Below, in pieces: positions 18,501-26,285 of a stretch of 64,000 bases of DNA (position 1 is the stretch's first letter; each line of letters begins with the position of its first letter). The notes under the pieces are model-generated. The model was not told where the DNA came from, did not search any database, and saw nothing but the letters and a program-made list of their open reading frames with translations. The stretch is from Gemmataceae bacterium. GTDB lineage: Bacteria > Planctomycetota > Planctomycetia > Gemmatales > Gemmataceae. The translations under genes were made by a program, and so were the position numbers. The stretch is from positions 41,811 through 105,810 of the forward strand of contig SIAJ01000009.1 in the NCBI GenBank assembly GCA_009691845.1, in the 5' to 3' direction.

Positions 18501-18816
18501 TGTAAGTCAGCCGCTTGGGTGTGCCTCCCTCGGCGGGTATCACGTAAACTTCTGTGTTGCCGTCGTACTGGCCAGTGAAAGCAATGTGCTTGCCATCGGG
18601 CGAGAATCGCGGGAACATCTCGAAGCCTTCGTGGCTCGTGAGTCGCCGGGCGATGCCCCCCTTGGCCGAAACTGTGTACAGGTTCCCGGCCGAAGTGAAG
18701 ACGATCGAGTCGCCATGAATAGTGGGGAAGCGTAAGAGTCGCGCCTCATCGCCCGGCTGGGCGACCGCCAGCCCAGCACCAAGGCCAACCAGAAGTAGGG
18801 ATAGGAATCTATGCAT
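15565..18816 (-). CDS. Tricorn-like protease (beta-propellers, PDZ and S41 peptidase)
   Basis: This 1083-residue protein has a signal peptide (MHRFLSLLLVGLGAGLAVA). Two WD40-like beta-propellers follow, recognisable by repeated SPDGK/SPDGS motifs up to about residue 560. After a linker come a core domain with GHAYVGGGEAPS near 770, a PDZ domain with GDYIVQVNGTP near 830, and the S41 peptidase with GNGGGNVSPQL and LLNEFSASDGDLFPY near 990. The Ser in SASDGD fits the tricorn nucleophile and the His of GHAYVG its partner. It probably degrades peptides in the periplasm. I chose the ATG at 18816 because the signal peptide begins there; an upstream in-frame start at 18897 would add 27 unlikely residues. 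Confidence 0.92.
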   Translation of the reverse strand: MHRFLSLLLVGLGAGLAVAQPGDEARLLRFPTIHGDSIVFTSAGNLYTVSAKGGIARRLTSHEGFEMFPRFSPDGKHIAFTGQYDGNTEVYVIPAEGGTPKRLTYTATLVRDDVSDRMGPNNIVVGWTPDGQVLFRSRMNTFNDFIGSLFTVSIRGGIPEQLPLPRGGFASYSPDGSKLVYNRIFREFRTWKRYRGGMCDEIWTYDFKTRATEQLTKDNASDIIPMWLGNAIYFLSDRDENKKFNIWRLDPKTKEATQITKFTEFDCKFPSRGDAAIVFENGGLIYRLDPKTEKAEKVSIRILEDSAGARGSLTNVSKSIASYGLSPDGKRAYFTARGDVFTVPANSGLTRNLTHSPGVHDRNAEWAPDGKSIAYVSDASGEDEIYTIAQEGTGKPTQLTSDGDTYKYELAWSPDGRKIAWTDRKQRLQYLDVATKKVTLVNQATAFEIRGFTWSPDSKWIAFTRPEEATMNKIWIYSLEQAKNFEVTDGWYSANSPRFSSDGKHMFFVSARDFSPQYGGTEFNHVYLDMQRLYFASLAKATENPFKPKQDEVGITTPAPKKDGADPKKAEPKPAGDMVVDIDGLKDRVLAVPGPAGNYGSVQTAGGLVFFQRGSSKGPSGFFAYDLAGQKEIALGTVNGYDISADGKKMIVSIGGNYGIIDLPRAPFTFKNLDLGGMEVQLDKQAEWAQIFRECWRQMRDFFYDPGMHGVDWLAMKKKYEPLVAHVRHRYDLTYIIGEMIAELNAGHAYVGGGEAPSVSRVQTGLLGARISWDGQTKFFHIDKILKGANWSPALRSPLTEIGVDVNEGDYIVQVNGTPTNEVSNIYELLLNTAGKQVTLLVNKDPKLEGARTVVVTPIADESQLNYYEWVQGNIKKVSDATNGKVGYIHVPDMQANGLNEFAKHYYPQLGKKALLIDVRGNGGGNVSPQLIERLRREAAMVGVARNAAPSVDPGGTFMGPMACLLNEFSASDGDLFPYRFRHYKMGPLIGKRSWGGVVGIRGTLPLLDGGTLNRPEFSRVDVGGKEWIIEGYGVDPDIFQDNDPAKEFAGTDEQLNKGIEVILEKLKKEGRELPKLPPFPKR

Positions 18817-19086
18817 GAGTCCGTTTCTCGCCAGGGTGAAGGATTGATGATGGGCGGTCGTAACTATGGGATAGTCGCGAAGGGTATCGAACGGCAATGC
18901 TGTTTAGTGATTGGCCGTGACCCCGGAACAACATCTTTTTGCCAGAAGGGACATTTGTGGACATTTTGAGACACCTCCTCCTTTATCCAGCCACTGGGCA
19001 CAAACGCCCAACTGACCTGTATTTCTGAGGTGGTCTAAAGGTAACTCGATTTGGGAAAACCTTTCGGAATACTGCTGCGTGAACCG

Positions 19087-20211
19087 ATGAGCCGCTTCGA
19101 TGGCAGGGCAAGCATCTCGCTCTCCATGAAACACCGGCGCGGGCTCAACCGATTGCCCTCGCCTACGCGTCGGGCTAGTCTCAAATTGCACCGCGAGTCG
19201 CGGAGCACAGCCCAAGCATTTCTCTGGCCCATTTCGTGCCTACCACGCACAATACACACATCGACCTCCACGACCGAGCGAGACCACGTGCCCGACATTG
19301 CCGGTAATCCCGTGTATCCCAATCTCCCCAGCTCGCTGTCAAGCTTTGGGGCAGCCGTTGTAGGCGAGTATCTCTACGTCTACGGCGGTCATGCGGGTCA
19401 GGCACACAACTACTCGCGCGAGACCACACTCAACAAGCTGCGTCGCCTGCATATCGCACAGCCACAGCAGTGGGAGGAGTTGCCGACCGGCCCCAAGCTG
19501 CAAGGGTTGGCACTCGTTGCTCACGGTGGAAATCTCTATCGTATTGGCGGAATGCAGCCGCAGAACGCGAAGTCGGAAAAGCCCGACACGCGTTCGCAAG
19601 CAACGAGTGCAAAGTTCGACCCGGCCACGAAACTCTGGAGCGAGATCGAACCGTTGCCGGAGCCACGCTCGTCGCACGATTCGGTGGTCGTCGGAGATTC
19701 ACTGTTCGTGTTCGGTGGCTGGCGATTAAACGGCCTGGCCGGCAAGGCCGATTGGCACGATCACGGCTGGCGACTTGACCTGCAAAGTCCCGGTTCCGGC
19801 TGGCACCGCCTCGACCAACCGTTCCGTCGTCGGGCGTTGACGATGGCCGCCCGTGCTGGAAAAGTCTACGTGATCGGCGGCATAACCGAGGCCGGCAAGG
19901 TCGAATGCACCGTCAACGTGTTCGATACGGCAGCTGAAAGCTGGTCGGATGGCCCTCCACTGCCGGTAGAAAGCTCGCACGGCTTCACTCCCGCCGCTGC
20001 GACGCTAGACGAACGGCTTTTCGTTGCTCCCGCGAATGGCAAGATGTATCAACTCGAAGGCGACCACTGGCAGGAAATCGCCACGACCAAGGACCACCGC
20101 TTCTCGGCCCGGATGGTTTCTGCCGCAAGTCGCCTGTTGATTCTGGGCGGTGCGTCGTCGAGCGGATTGTTGGCGAGTTGTGAAGCCGTTGGGGTTGCTG
20201 GCCGGCACTGA
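19087..20211 (+). CDS. Kelch-repeat beta-propeller protein
   Basis: About 375 residues form at least five Kelch blades, with motifs such as GEYLYVYGGHAG, NLYRIGGMQ, SHDSVVVGDSLFVFGGW, AGKVYVIGGI and RLLILGGAS. Each blade ends in a GG pair and a W follows at the expected spacing (for example LWSEIEPLP). Kelch propellers usually bind proteins or sugars. The start is uncertain: ATG at 19087, ATG at 19126 and GTG at 19288 are all possible, and the first 70 residues show no homology and no signal peptide. Relatives in this phylum are usually secreted, so the 5' end may be damaged. The gene is convergent with map. Confidence 0.72.
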   Translation: MSRFDGRASISLSMKHRRGLNRLPSPTRRASLKLHRESRSTAQAFLWPISCLPRTIHTSTSTTERDHVPDIAGNPVYPNLPSSLSSFGAAVVGEYLYVYGGHAGQAHNYSRETTLNKLRRLHIAQPQQWEELPTGPKLQGLALVAHGGNLYRIGGMQPQNAKSEKPDTRSQATSAKFDPATKLWSEIEPLPEPRSSHDSVVVGDSLFVFGGWRLNGLAGKADWHDHGWRLDLQSPGSGWHRLDQPFRRRALTMAARAGKVYVIGGITEAGKVECTVNVFDTAAESWSDGPPLPVESSHGFTPAAATLDERLFVAPANGKMYQLEGDHWQEIATTKDHRFSARMVSAASRLLILGGASSSGLLASCEAVGVAGRH

Positions 20212-20328
20212 TCTGCCCGAATCACGAAGCGACGGTCATCGCTTCTCCCTGTTTGTTGAAAGAAGCGAGGAGGGGAGTGTTCGCCAATTCGCATTGCGCA
20301 CAATTGCCATTCGCTTGGAAGTGAAGCG

Positions 20329-21186
20329 TTACACCGATGCCAGCTTGGTCGCTTGCGGGATTCGGACTTCCCCTCGTGGATCCCCTTCGTCGGCGGTTAC
20401 GACTAGCACACCATAAGGGGTGATGGCGAGCGTGTGTTCGACGTGTACGCTGGGTAGTCCGTCTTGCGTGACCACCGTCCATTCGTCATCGAGCGTTCTG
20501 ACGTCGCTACGGCCCATGTTGACCATGGGTTCTACTGCCAGGACCAAGCCAGGCTCGAGGCGGAAGTCGCCGCGCTTTTGCAGGTCCTTGTTGGCGAAGT
20601 TCGGAACCTGCGGGCTTTCGTGCATGTCCCGGCCAATACCGTGACCGACATATTGCTCGACGACGCTGAAGCCGGCTTCCTCGGCGTGGCGTTGCATTCG
20701 CACCGCAACCTCGGACCACCAGCGACGGCGACCAATCTCCAGGATCGCGACATTCAAGACTTCTTCGGCCACCTGGATGAGGCGTTTGCGTTCGGATCGC
20801 ACTTCGCCGATGGCCAAGGTGATGGCAGCATCCGCGCACCATCCGTTCAAGCGGCAGGCGGTATCGACCTTGAGCAAATCGCCTTCACGCAGTGGTCGCG
20901 CGTTTGGAATTCCGTGAACGACTTGCTCGTTGAGCGATAGGCAGGTGACAGCGGGAAAAGCGGCCCCCGTGGCACCGGGGACATAGCCTTTGAAGAGCGG
21001 CGTGGCATTGTGCGACTGAAACAACGATTCGACTGCCTCGTTGATGTCCGCCGTTCGCGTACCGGGCTTGGCCATTTCCCGGCAGATGCGGAGCGCACGG
21101 GCCACAAGCTTGCCGGCCTCGCGCATCAGGCCGATGTCGGAAAGCGACTTGAGTTCTGGTGGTGTCTGGATGTCTCGCCGCAGCAC
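20329..21186 (-). CDS. map: Methionine aminopeptidase, type I
   Basis: This 285-residue enzyme removes the N-terminal Met from nascent proteins. The metal ligands of the pita-bread fold are visible: KVDTACRLNGWCADAAIT supplies two Asp, YVGHGIGRDMHE supplies His, AVEPMVN supplies Glu, and VHVEHTLAIT supplies the last Glu. The usual DxG at the first Asp is DTA here. The start is a GTG at 21186 with GGAGG inside the last codons of secY, so translation is probably coupled to secY. The adk gene that usually separates secY and map is absent. The last gene of the ribosomal transcript appears to be this one. Confidence 0.95.
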   Translation of the reverse strand: MLRRDIQTPPELKSLSDIGLMREAGKLVARALRICREMAKPGTRTADINEAVESLFQSHNATPLFKGYVPGATGAAFPAVTCLSLNEQVVHGIPNARPLREGDLLKVDTACRLNGWCADAAITLAIGEVRSERKRLIQVAEEVLNVAILEIGRRRWWSEVAVRMQRHAEEAGFSVVEQYVGHGIGRDMHESPQVPNFANKDLQKRGDFRLEPGLVLAVEPMVNMGRSDVRTLDDEWTVVTQDGLPSVHVEHTLAITPYGVLVVTADEGDPRGEVRIPQATKLASV

Positions 21187-21192
21187 GCTCGA

Positions 21193-22578
21193 TCAATCCT
21201 CCGTCAGACCTGGGTAATTTCGCATTACCAGGTGACTGTTGATTTTTTGGACCAAGTCCAGGCAAACGCTCACGGTAATAAGCAGGCTCGTTCCGCCGTA
21301 GAATGTCGCGATGCGTGGGTCGATTCCCAACTCGGCCGATGCGATCGTCGGGATAATGGCAATCACGGCCAGGAACGCTGCACCGACGTAGGTGATTCGC
21401 ATCAACACTTTTTCCAGATAGTCGGCCGTGCTCTTACCAGGCCGATAGCCCGGGATGAAGCTGCCGTAATCCTTAAGGTTGTTGGCCATGTCCTTCGGGT
21501 TGAATGTGATGGCCGTCCAGAAATAGCAGAAGAAGTAGATCAGGGCGATGTACAGCACGTTGTAAAGCCAACCGGAACCGCGCGTAAGGTTGGCTCCGAG
21601 ATCGCCGGCCCACTCCGCCTGTGTGGTCGTGTTGATCAAATTGAACAGCACACCGGGAATGATCAACAAGCTGCTCGCGAAGATGACGGGCATCACGCCG
21701 GCCTGATTGACCTTGAGCGGCAAGAACTGTCGGGTTCCACCGTAAACGCGACGTCCGCGAACGTGCTTGGCGGACTGAGTCGGAATTCGGCGTTGCCCCT
21801 TGGTGATGGCGATGACGGCCACGACCACGGCGACGAACAGCACGACCATCATCAGCATTTTCTCGAAGCTGATGTCGCCGGTGCCGCCCCCGAGGGTACG
21901 AAGCGACTCCTTGAGTTTACCAGTTACAGAATCGAACAATAGAGACTGGGTCGCATCTGGAATTCGCCCGATGATGCCAGCCATGATGATCAGCGAAATA
22001 CCGTTGCCGATGCCGTATTCATCGATCTGTTCGCCGATCCACATCATGAACATGGTGCCGACGGTCACAGTGAGAATGGCTGCAAATCCGAACCACCAAT
22101 AATTGAAGCCAACATCGTACCCGGGTGCCATGATCCCCCAGCCGCCGTTTTCCTCGGACATGATGAGCCCGCGTATCCAGAAAATGGCCTGAATAATCGT
22201 AATGGGAATCGTGAGGTAGCGAGTGTACTCGTTTATCTTCTTCTGGCCGTTCGGCTCTTTGCGTAATCGTTCGAGATATGGACTCAGCCCGGACGCCGCG
22301 AGCAGCTGCAGAATAATGGATGCCGAGATGTACGGCATGATACCGAGGGCGAAGATCGTCGCGTTTGAAAGATTACCACCCGAGAAGGTCGAGACGAGAC
22401 CGAGAACCTGCCCCATCGCTCCCTGCGATTGCTCGGCGACCTTTTTGCCGAGTTTGATCTGATCGACCATTGGCAACGGAATCGAGTAACCGATGCGATA
22501 GACCACAAGGAACAGGAGCGTGATAAAGATCTTCCGCCTGAGTTCCGGAATCGCGAAGATCGTGATCAGCTTGCGCAT
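21193..22578 (-). CDS. secY: Protein translocase subunit SecY
   Basis: This 461-residue protein has ten membrane segments and the SecY landmarks: LGIMPYISASIILQLL near residue 80, forming the plug and TM2 region, then the long cytoplasmic loops with KGQRRIPTQSAKHVRGRR near 265 and YRPGKSTADYLEKVL near 390. It forms the protein-conducting channel with SecE and SecG and also inserts membrane proteins co-translationally. It is encoded between rplO and map in the leftward ribosomal cluster. A 124-bp spacer with a heptad hairpin separates it from rplO. Its end carries the ribosome binding site of map. Confidence 0.97.
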   Translation of the reverse strand: MRKLITIFAIPELRRKIFITLLFLVVYRIGYSIPLPMVDQIKLGKKVAEQSQGAMGQVLGLVSTFSGGNLSNATIFALGIMPYISASIILQLLAASGLSPYLERLRKEPNGQKKINEYTRYLTIPITIIQAIFWIRGLIMSEENGGWGIMAPGYDVGFNYWWFGFAAILTVTVGTMFMMWIGEQIDEYGIGNGISLIIMAGIIGRIPDATQSLLFDSVTGKLKESLRTLGGGTGDISFEKMLMMVVLFVAVVVAVIAITKGQRRIPTQSAKHVRGRRVYGGTRQFLPLKVNQAGVMPVIFASSLLIIPGVLFNLINTTTQAEWAGDLGANLTRGSGWLYNVLYIALIYFFCYFWTAITFNPKDMANNLKDYGSFIPGYRPGKSTADYLEKVLMRITYVGAAFLAVIAIIPTIASAELGIDPRIATFYGGTSLLITVSVCLDLVQKINSHLVMRNYPGLTED

Positions 22579-22599
22579 CGGTTACCCCATTTCTAACGA

Positions 22600-22653
22600 C
22601 GAATGACGAATGACCCGCAACCCTTCACTCGGTCGCGGAGCATTCGTCATTCG
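22600..22653. repeat. Heptad hairpin between rplO and secY
   Basis: Two exact copies of the 7-mer GACGAAT (22598-22611) face an inverted copy at 22641-22653. The 13-base arm CGAATGACGAATG pairs perfectly around a 28-base loop. The element lies in the rplO-secY spacer of the operon. Its 7-nt period is shared with the arrays at 24099, 25259, 27723 and 30423, although the unit sequence differs. Confidence 0.88.
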
Positions 22654-22702
22654 GCATCAGATGTTCGGCCTCGGTTCCATCCGTCTTCTCGGCGGGTCAG
22701 CC

Positions 22703-23206
22703 CTACGCCTTTGGTGGGCGGGGCTTCATCTTATTGCGAACCGGCTTCTTGGGCGGGGCGATCACTTCGCAGGTTCCGCCCTTCGCTTCGATTTTCGCCT
22801 TCGCGGACTTGGAGAAGTGATTGGCCTTGATGACCAACTTCTTGGTCACTTCCCCCTCGCCCAGAATACGGACGCCATCGAGCGTTTTTTTCGCCAGACC
22901 TTTTGCCAGCAACGTTTCTTCGGTGACTTCTTCGCCGACCGCGTAGTGCAGGTCGAGATCGCCAACGTTGACCACGTGATAGGTCAGGGCGAAGCGGCCG
23001 TTGCTAAACCCACGCTTGGGCAAGCGGCGGAACAGCGGCGTCTGACCGCCGATGAACGTGATGCCAGGAAGCCGCGCACCGGCGCTGGCGTATTGGCCTT
23101 TATGACCGCGTCCTGCGGTTTTGCCCTGGCCGGAGCCGATGCCGCGACCGACGCGACGTTTGAGCTTGCGCTTTTCGCAACCGGCATGTACTTCTGTTAG
23201 GTTCAT
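22703..23206 (-). CDS. rplO: 50S ribosomal protein L15
   Basis: This 167-residue protein shows the L15 signature. The glycine-rich N-terminal arm GRGIGSGQGKTAGRGHKGQ near residue 20 enters the large subunit core, and GGQTPLFRRLPKRGF near 53 follows it. The C-terminal globular part carries ILGEGEVTKKLVIKANHFSKSA, close to the family pattern LG.GE...L.V.A..FS..A. Its ATG overlaps the rpsE stop as TAATG, which indicates translational coupling. The rpmD (L30) gene usually found between rpsE and rplO is absent here, as in several bacterial lineages. Confidence 0.97.
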   Translation of the reverse strand: MNLTEVHAGCEKRKLKRRVGRGIGSGQGKTAGRGHKGQYASAGARLPGITFIGGQTPLFRRLPKRGFSNGRFALTYHVVNVGDLDLHYAVGEEVTEETLLAKGLAKKTLDGVRILGEGEVTKKLVIKANHFSKSAKAKIEAKGGTCEVIAPPKKPVRNKMKPRPPKA

Positions 23207-23706
23207 TACAACTGCACTCCCCGCAGCCGGGCCGACTCCTCGCGGGTGCGAAGCTGCAGCAGGCCATCGATTGTCGCTTTCACCAGATTGATCGGATTCG
23301 TGCTACCGTGCGTCTTGGTGAGGATGTTCTTGATCCCGCAGGCTTGCAGAACTTCGCGAACGCCCGGTCCCGCCTTCACGCCAGTACCAGGGCCAGCAGG
23401 CACGAGAATCACGCGACTGGCACCGTAGCGGCCAATCACGCGATGTGGAATGCTCACCCCACGAAGCGAGACGCGGCGCTGGCGCTTGACATTTGCTTCG
23501 CCGTCTTTGAGGGCCTTCTCCACGGCGGGCGGAACTTCGTTCGCCTTGCCGTAGCCATAGGCGACGCGTCCCTTCTCGTCGCCAACAACAACGAGCGCGT
23601 TGAAGCTGAAGCGGCGGCCACCCTTAACGACGCAGGCACTCCGTCGGATCTTCACAACGAAGTCCTTGTACTGCCCCTCTTGCTGTCGATCCCTGTCCTT
23701 CGCCAT
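23206..23706 (-). CDS. rpsE: 30S ribosomal protein S5
   Basis: This 166-residue protein carries the S5 double-stranded-RNA-binding-like fold, with VVKGGRRFSFNALVVVGDE near residue 27 and GYGKANEVPPAVEKAL near 50. The C-terminal domain has VPAGPGTGVKAGPGVREVLQ near 103, followed by GSTNPINLVKATIDGL. S5 contacts the 5' and central domains of 16S rRNA and affects decoding accuracy. It follows rplR after 24 bp and overlaps rplO by one base. Confidence 0.97.
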   Translation of the reverse strand: MAKDRDRQQEGQYKDFVVKIRRSACVVKGGRRFSFNALVVVGDEKGRVAYGYGKANEVPPAVEKALKDGEANVKRQRRVSLRGVSIPHRVIGRYGASRVILVPAGPGTGVKAGPGVREVLQACGIKNILTKTHGSTNPINLVKATIDGLLQLRTREESARLRGVQL

Positions 23707-23730
23707 GTCACGAACCCTCGTGGGGTGTTT

Positions 23731-24093
23731 TTAGAACTGCAATCCGCCTTCACGTGCCGCATCCGCCAATGCCTTGATTCGACCATGATAGCGATAATGT
23801 CCGCGATCGAAGGCGACCTTGGTGATTCCCTTGGCCTTTGCGGCCTCGGCAATCTGCTTGCCGACCACGGCGGCCCCCTTGACGTTCCCACCGTCTTTGA
23901 CTGCTGCTTCCTTGCCCAGAGAGCCGGCCGCCGCGAGTGTCATGCCCGTCATGTCATCGATGAGCTGCACGTAAATGTGCTTCGACGAGCGAAACACGCT
24001 CAGACGCGGACGCTCGGAGGTGCCCGTGATCTTGCTGCGGGTCCGGCGAGACCGTCGCAACTGGCGTTTGTGTTTGAGTTTTTGTGCGTCCAT
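23731..24093 (-). CDS. rplR: 50S ribosomal protein L18
   Basis: This 120-residue protein has the basic N-terminus [16 protein letters not shown], the strand [20 protein letters not shown] near residue 28, and the C-terminal [24 protein letters not shown], all typical of L18, which binds 5S rRNA. It follows rplF across a 106-bp spacer filled by a heptad-repeat hairpin and precedes rpsE by 24 bp. Confidence 0.97.
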   Translation of the reverse strand: MDAQKLKHKRQLRRSRRTRSKITGTSERPRLSVFRSSKHIYVQLIDDMTGMTLAAAGSLGKEAAVKDGGNVKGAAVVGKQIAEAAKAKGITKVAFDRGHYRYHGRIKALADAAREGGLQF

Positions 24094-24098
24094 CTTCT

Positions 24099-24194
24099 TT
24101 CCAGTTTCAAGTTTCAGATTTCAGGTTTCAAGTTGAACAAGCCAGGCTCCACATCGCGAGTGGACCCTGAAACTCGTAGCGTGAAACTAGAAAC
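24099..24194. repeat. Heptad-repeat hairpin between rplF and rplR
   Basis: Five consecutive 7-mers TTCCAGT, TTCAAGT, TTCAGAT, TTCAGGT, TTCAAGT run from 24099 to 24133. After a 33-base centre, four inverted 7-mers CTGAAAC, TCGTAGC, GTGAAAC, TAGAAAC run from 24167 to 24194. The left array carries GTTTCA and the right TGAAAC, so the two can pair as an interrupted stem in the mRNA. The element fills nearly the whole spacer and no gene is present. Confidence 0.88.
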
Positions 24195-24199
24195 AAAGA

Positions 24200-24757
24200 T
24201 CAACCGCCACTTGCAAAGGACTTGCCTTCCTTGCGGCGAACCACTTCGGTTTCGTAGCGGATACCCTTGCCCTTATAAGGCTCGGGCTTGCGGGAGGCCC
24301 TGATTTCCGCGGCAAACTGACCGACTTTTTGCCGGTCCGATCCCTTGACGGAAATGATCGTGCCTTCTTTGTCGAGAACCTCGACGGTAACGCCTTCAGG
24401 CGGCGTGAGCACAATCTGATTCGCAAAGCCGACCGAGAGAACGATCGACCTCTTGTCGATGCGAGCCTGGTATCCGAGGCCTTCGATCTTCAGTTTCTTC
24501 TCGAAGCCTGTCGAAACGCCAGTCACCATGTTCTGGATCAGAGCCCGCGTCAAACCGTGGAGGGCGCGATTCTCACGCTCGTCGTTCGGGCGTGTGACAT
24601 TGATTACTTTGCCATCTGCGTCGTGCTTGACCGAGATTTTCGGATGGTAGGTGAGTTCGAGCTTGCCCTTCTTACCTTCGACCGCGATCTTGCCGTTGGC
24701 GAGTGCGACTTTGACGTCACCCGGAACGGTAATCGGTTGTTTGCCTACACGTGACAT
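24200..24757 (-). CDS. rplF: 50S ribosomal protein L6
   Basis: This 185-residue protein has the L6 double-domain layout. The N-terminus is MSRVGKQPITVPGDVKV, followed by HGLTRALIQNMVTGVSTGFEKKL near residue 71. The C-terminal motif KVGQFAAEIRASRKPEPYKGKGIRY near 150 binds the sarcin-ricin loop region of 23S rRNA. I chose the ATG at 24757, with AAAGG 7 nt upstream, over the in-frame GTG two codons earlier. Confidence 0.97.
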   Translation of the reverse strand: MSRVGKQPITVPGDVKVALANGKIAVEGKKGKLELTYHPKISVKHDADGKVINVTRPNDERENRALHGLTRALIQNMVTGVSTGFEKKLKIEGLGYQARIDKRSIVLSVGFANQIVLTPPEGVTVEVLDKEGTIISVKGSDRQKVGQFAAEIRASRKPEPYKGKGIRYETEVVRRKEGKSFASGG

Positions 24758-24819
24758 GAACACACCTTTGGATCAACGAGTTTCGCACCGAATCGCACGC
24801 GGCGATCGATAGGGGACTC

Positions 24820-25251
24820 TCACCACACAACGCACAACACTTCACCGCCCACGCCGACCTTGCGAGCCTGGCGATCACTCATCACGCCCTTCGAGGTACT
24901 CAGCACCGCGATGCCGAGCCCATCGAGAACCTTTTTCAGTTCCTTTGCACCCTGATAGTAGCGACGGCCCGGACGGCTGGAACGGCGCAACATGCGGATG
25001 ACCTTCTCGCCTTCCGGCCCATACTTCAGGTAGACCCGGAGAATCGTGCCGGGTTCGCCGGCCTTGTGGCCATCCTTGAACTCGCCCGCTTCTTGCTTGC
25101 CGACGTGGAAATCGACAATGAAGCCCTCGTCCTTCAGAACCTGGGCGATGTTCGCCTTCAGCTTGGTGGCCTTCATCTCGACAATAGGTCGCTCGATCGC
25201 GTTCGCATTGCGAATTCGAGTGAGCATGTCGGCAATCGGATCGGTCATCAT
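24820..25251 (-). CDS. rpsH: 30S ribosomal protein S8
   Basis: This 143-residue protein begins [19 protein letters not shown] and ends with [27 protein letters not shown], both strongly conserved in S8. It is slightly longer than the usual 130-132 residues because of a central loop (about residues 50-72) containing [18 protein letters not shown]8 binds helix 21 of 16S rRNA and, in E. coli, is the translational repressor of the spc operon. Whether that control operates here cannot be told from sequence. It follows rpsN across a heptad-repeat spacer. Confidence 0.97.
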   Translation of the reverse strand: MMTDPIADMLTRIRNANAIERPIVEMKATKLKANIAQVLKDEGFIVDFHVGKQEAGEFKDGHKAGEPGTILRVYLKYGPEGEKVIRMLRRSSRPGRRYYQGAKELKKVLDGLGIAVLSTSKGVMSDRQARKVGVGGEVLCVVW

Positions 25252-25258
25252 GGGAACG

Positions 25259-25336
25259 GTTCCAAGTTTCGCGTTTCAGGTTTCAAGTTTGAAGTCAAGC
25301 CCACGAACTTGGAACTTGAAACTTGCAACTTGAAAC
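25259..25336. repeat. Heptad-repeat hairpin between rpsN and rpsH
   Basis: The left array has 7-mers GTTCCAA, GTTTCGC, GTTTCAG, GTTTCAA, GTTTGAA, GTCAAGC (25259-25300). The right array has GAACTTG, GAACTTG, AAACTTG, CAACTTG, AAAC (25305-25336). The two sides are inverted relatives and can pair in the transcript. This is the clearest example in the window of the strict 7-nt phase. Confidence 0.92.
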
Positions 25337-25342
25337 AACCAC

Positions 25343-25603
25343 TCACCAACTCGCCTTACGCACACCCGGGATGAGCCCGGCGGAAGCCTTGTTACGGAAG
25401 CAGATTCGGCAAATACCGAACTTGCGATAGACCGCCCGACTTCGACCACAAATCCGGCACCGCGTCCGAATGTGAATCAGGGCCCGAGGCTCCATCACCT
25501 TCGACTTATCACGCGAGGCTTCTGGCTTCCGCAACTCGGCCTTGTGGGCATCGATTTGCTTGAGCTGCTTGCGGAACTGTGCTGCTTTGGCGGTCGTTGA
25601 CAT
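25343..25603 (-). CDS. rpsN: 30S ribosomal protein S14, zinc-ribbon form with N-terminal extension
   Basis: The C-terminal half holds a zinc ribbon, CRIC-x12-CRIC, followed by the invariant [16 protein letters not shown] tail, which is the zinc-containing (C+) type of S14. That type is normally about 61 residues, but this protein has 86 because about 25 extra basic residues precede the core ([20 protein letters not shown]). The extension resembles the N-terminus of the longer, zinc-free S14 type. I chose the ATG at 25603, with GAGAG upstream, over an in-frame TTG at 25639 that would overlap the rplE stop. S14 is part of the 30S head. Confidence 0.94.
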   Translation of the reverse strand: MSTTAKAAQFRKQLKQIDAHKAELRKPEASRDKSKVMEPRALIHIRTRCRICGRSRAVYRKFGICRICFRNKASAGLIPGVRKASW

Positions 25604-25635
25604 CAAACTCTCTCGGATTATTTGTGGCTTATGAA

Positions 25636-26178
25636 TCAACTCTCGCGGAACGGCATTCCAAAGAGCTTCAACATCTCACGCGATTCGTCGTCGTTGCGCT
25701 TGGAGGTCACAATCGTGATATCCATGCCCTGCGTGAAGTTCACCTTGTCGGCATCGATTTCCGGGAAGATCAATTGTTCTGATACGCCCATCGAGTAATT
25801 GCCGTTGCCGTCAAAGCTCTTTGGGTTTACGCCGCGAAAGTCGCGGATTCTTGGCAGTGCCACGTTGATCAGTCGATCGAGGAACTCGTACATTCGCTTG
25901 CCACGCAGCGTGACGCAGCAGCCAATCTGGCTATTTTCGCGGAGCTTGAATCCGCTGACCGCGACTCGCGATTTCGTGATGAGGCATTTTTGACCGGCGA
26001 TTTGGGTCAGGTGCTCGGCCGCCTGCTCCATCCGGTTCTTGTCCTCGAGAGCCTTGCCGACGCCCATGTTGATCACGATCTTCGTGATGCGCGGCAGACT
26101 GAGGATGTTCTTCCGCCCGAACTTTGCTGAAAGCGCGGGGACGATTTCCTTCGTGAATTTCTCGCGTAACCTAGCCAT
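25636..26178 (-). CDS. rplE: 50S ribosomal protein L5
   Basis: This 180-residue protein carries the L5 landmarks: [16 protein letters not shown] near residue 28, [25 protein letters not shown] near 70, and [23 protein letters not shown] near 136. L5 binds 5S rRNA and contacts the P-site tRNA. It is the first gene after the 107-bp spacer where rplX (L24) would normally stand between rplN and rplE. Confidence 0.97.
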   Translation of the reverse strand: MARLREKFTKEIVPALSAKFGRKNILSLPRITKIVINMGVGKALEDKNRMEQAAEHLTQIAGQKCLITKSRVAVSGFKLRENSQIGCCVTLRGKRMYEFLDRLINVALPRIRDFRGVNPKSFDGNGNYSMGVSEQLIFPEIDADKVNFTQGMDITIVTSKRNDDESREMLKLFGMPFRES

Positions 26179-26235
26179 CTGAACCTCTTAATTCCCTAAA
26201 GGAGCAACCGATTACCAACCGGCCGCTCGGGGAAA

Positions 26236-26285
26236 TTTTGTACCTGCTAGTGGGCTTCGCAAAGCCTTCAGCCCACCCTACAAAA
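26236..26285. repeat. Palindrome in the rplN-rplE spacer (rplX position)
   Basis: The outer arms TTTTGTA (26236-26242) and TACAAAA (26279-26285) and the inner arms GTGGGCT (26250-26256) and AGCCCAC (26270-26276) can form a two-part stem-loop. The loop contains TTCGCAAAGCCTTC. The spacer is 107 bp and contains no frame long enough for L24. In the direction of transcription (leftwards) the hairpin is not followed by a clear T-run. Confidence 0.8.

Noticed and set aside
24099..25336. The heptad arrays as a CRISPR array
   Set aside because: Repeats are 7 nt without unique spacers, the units vary, and no cas gene is present.
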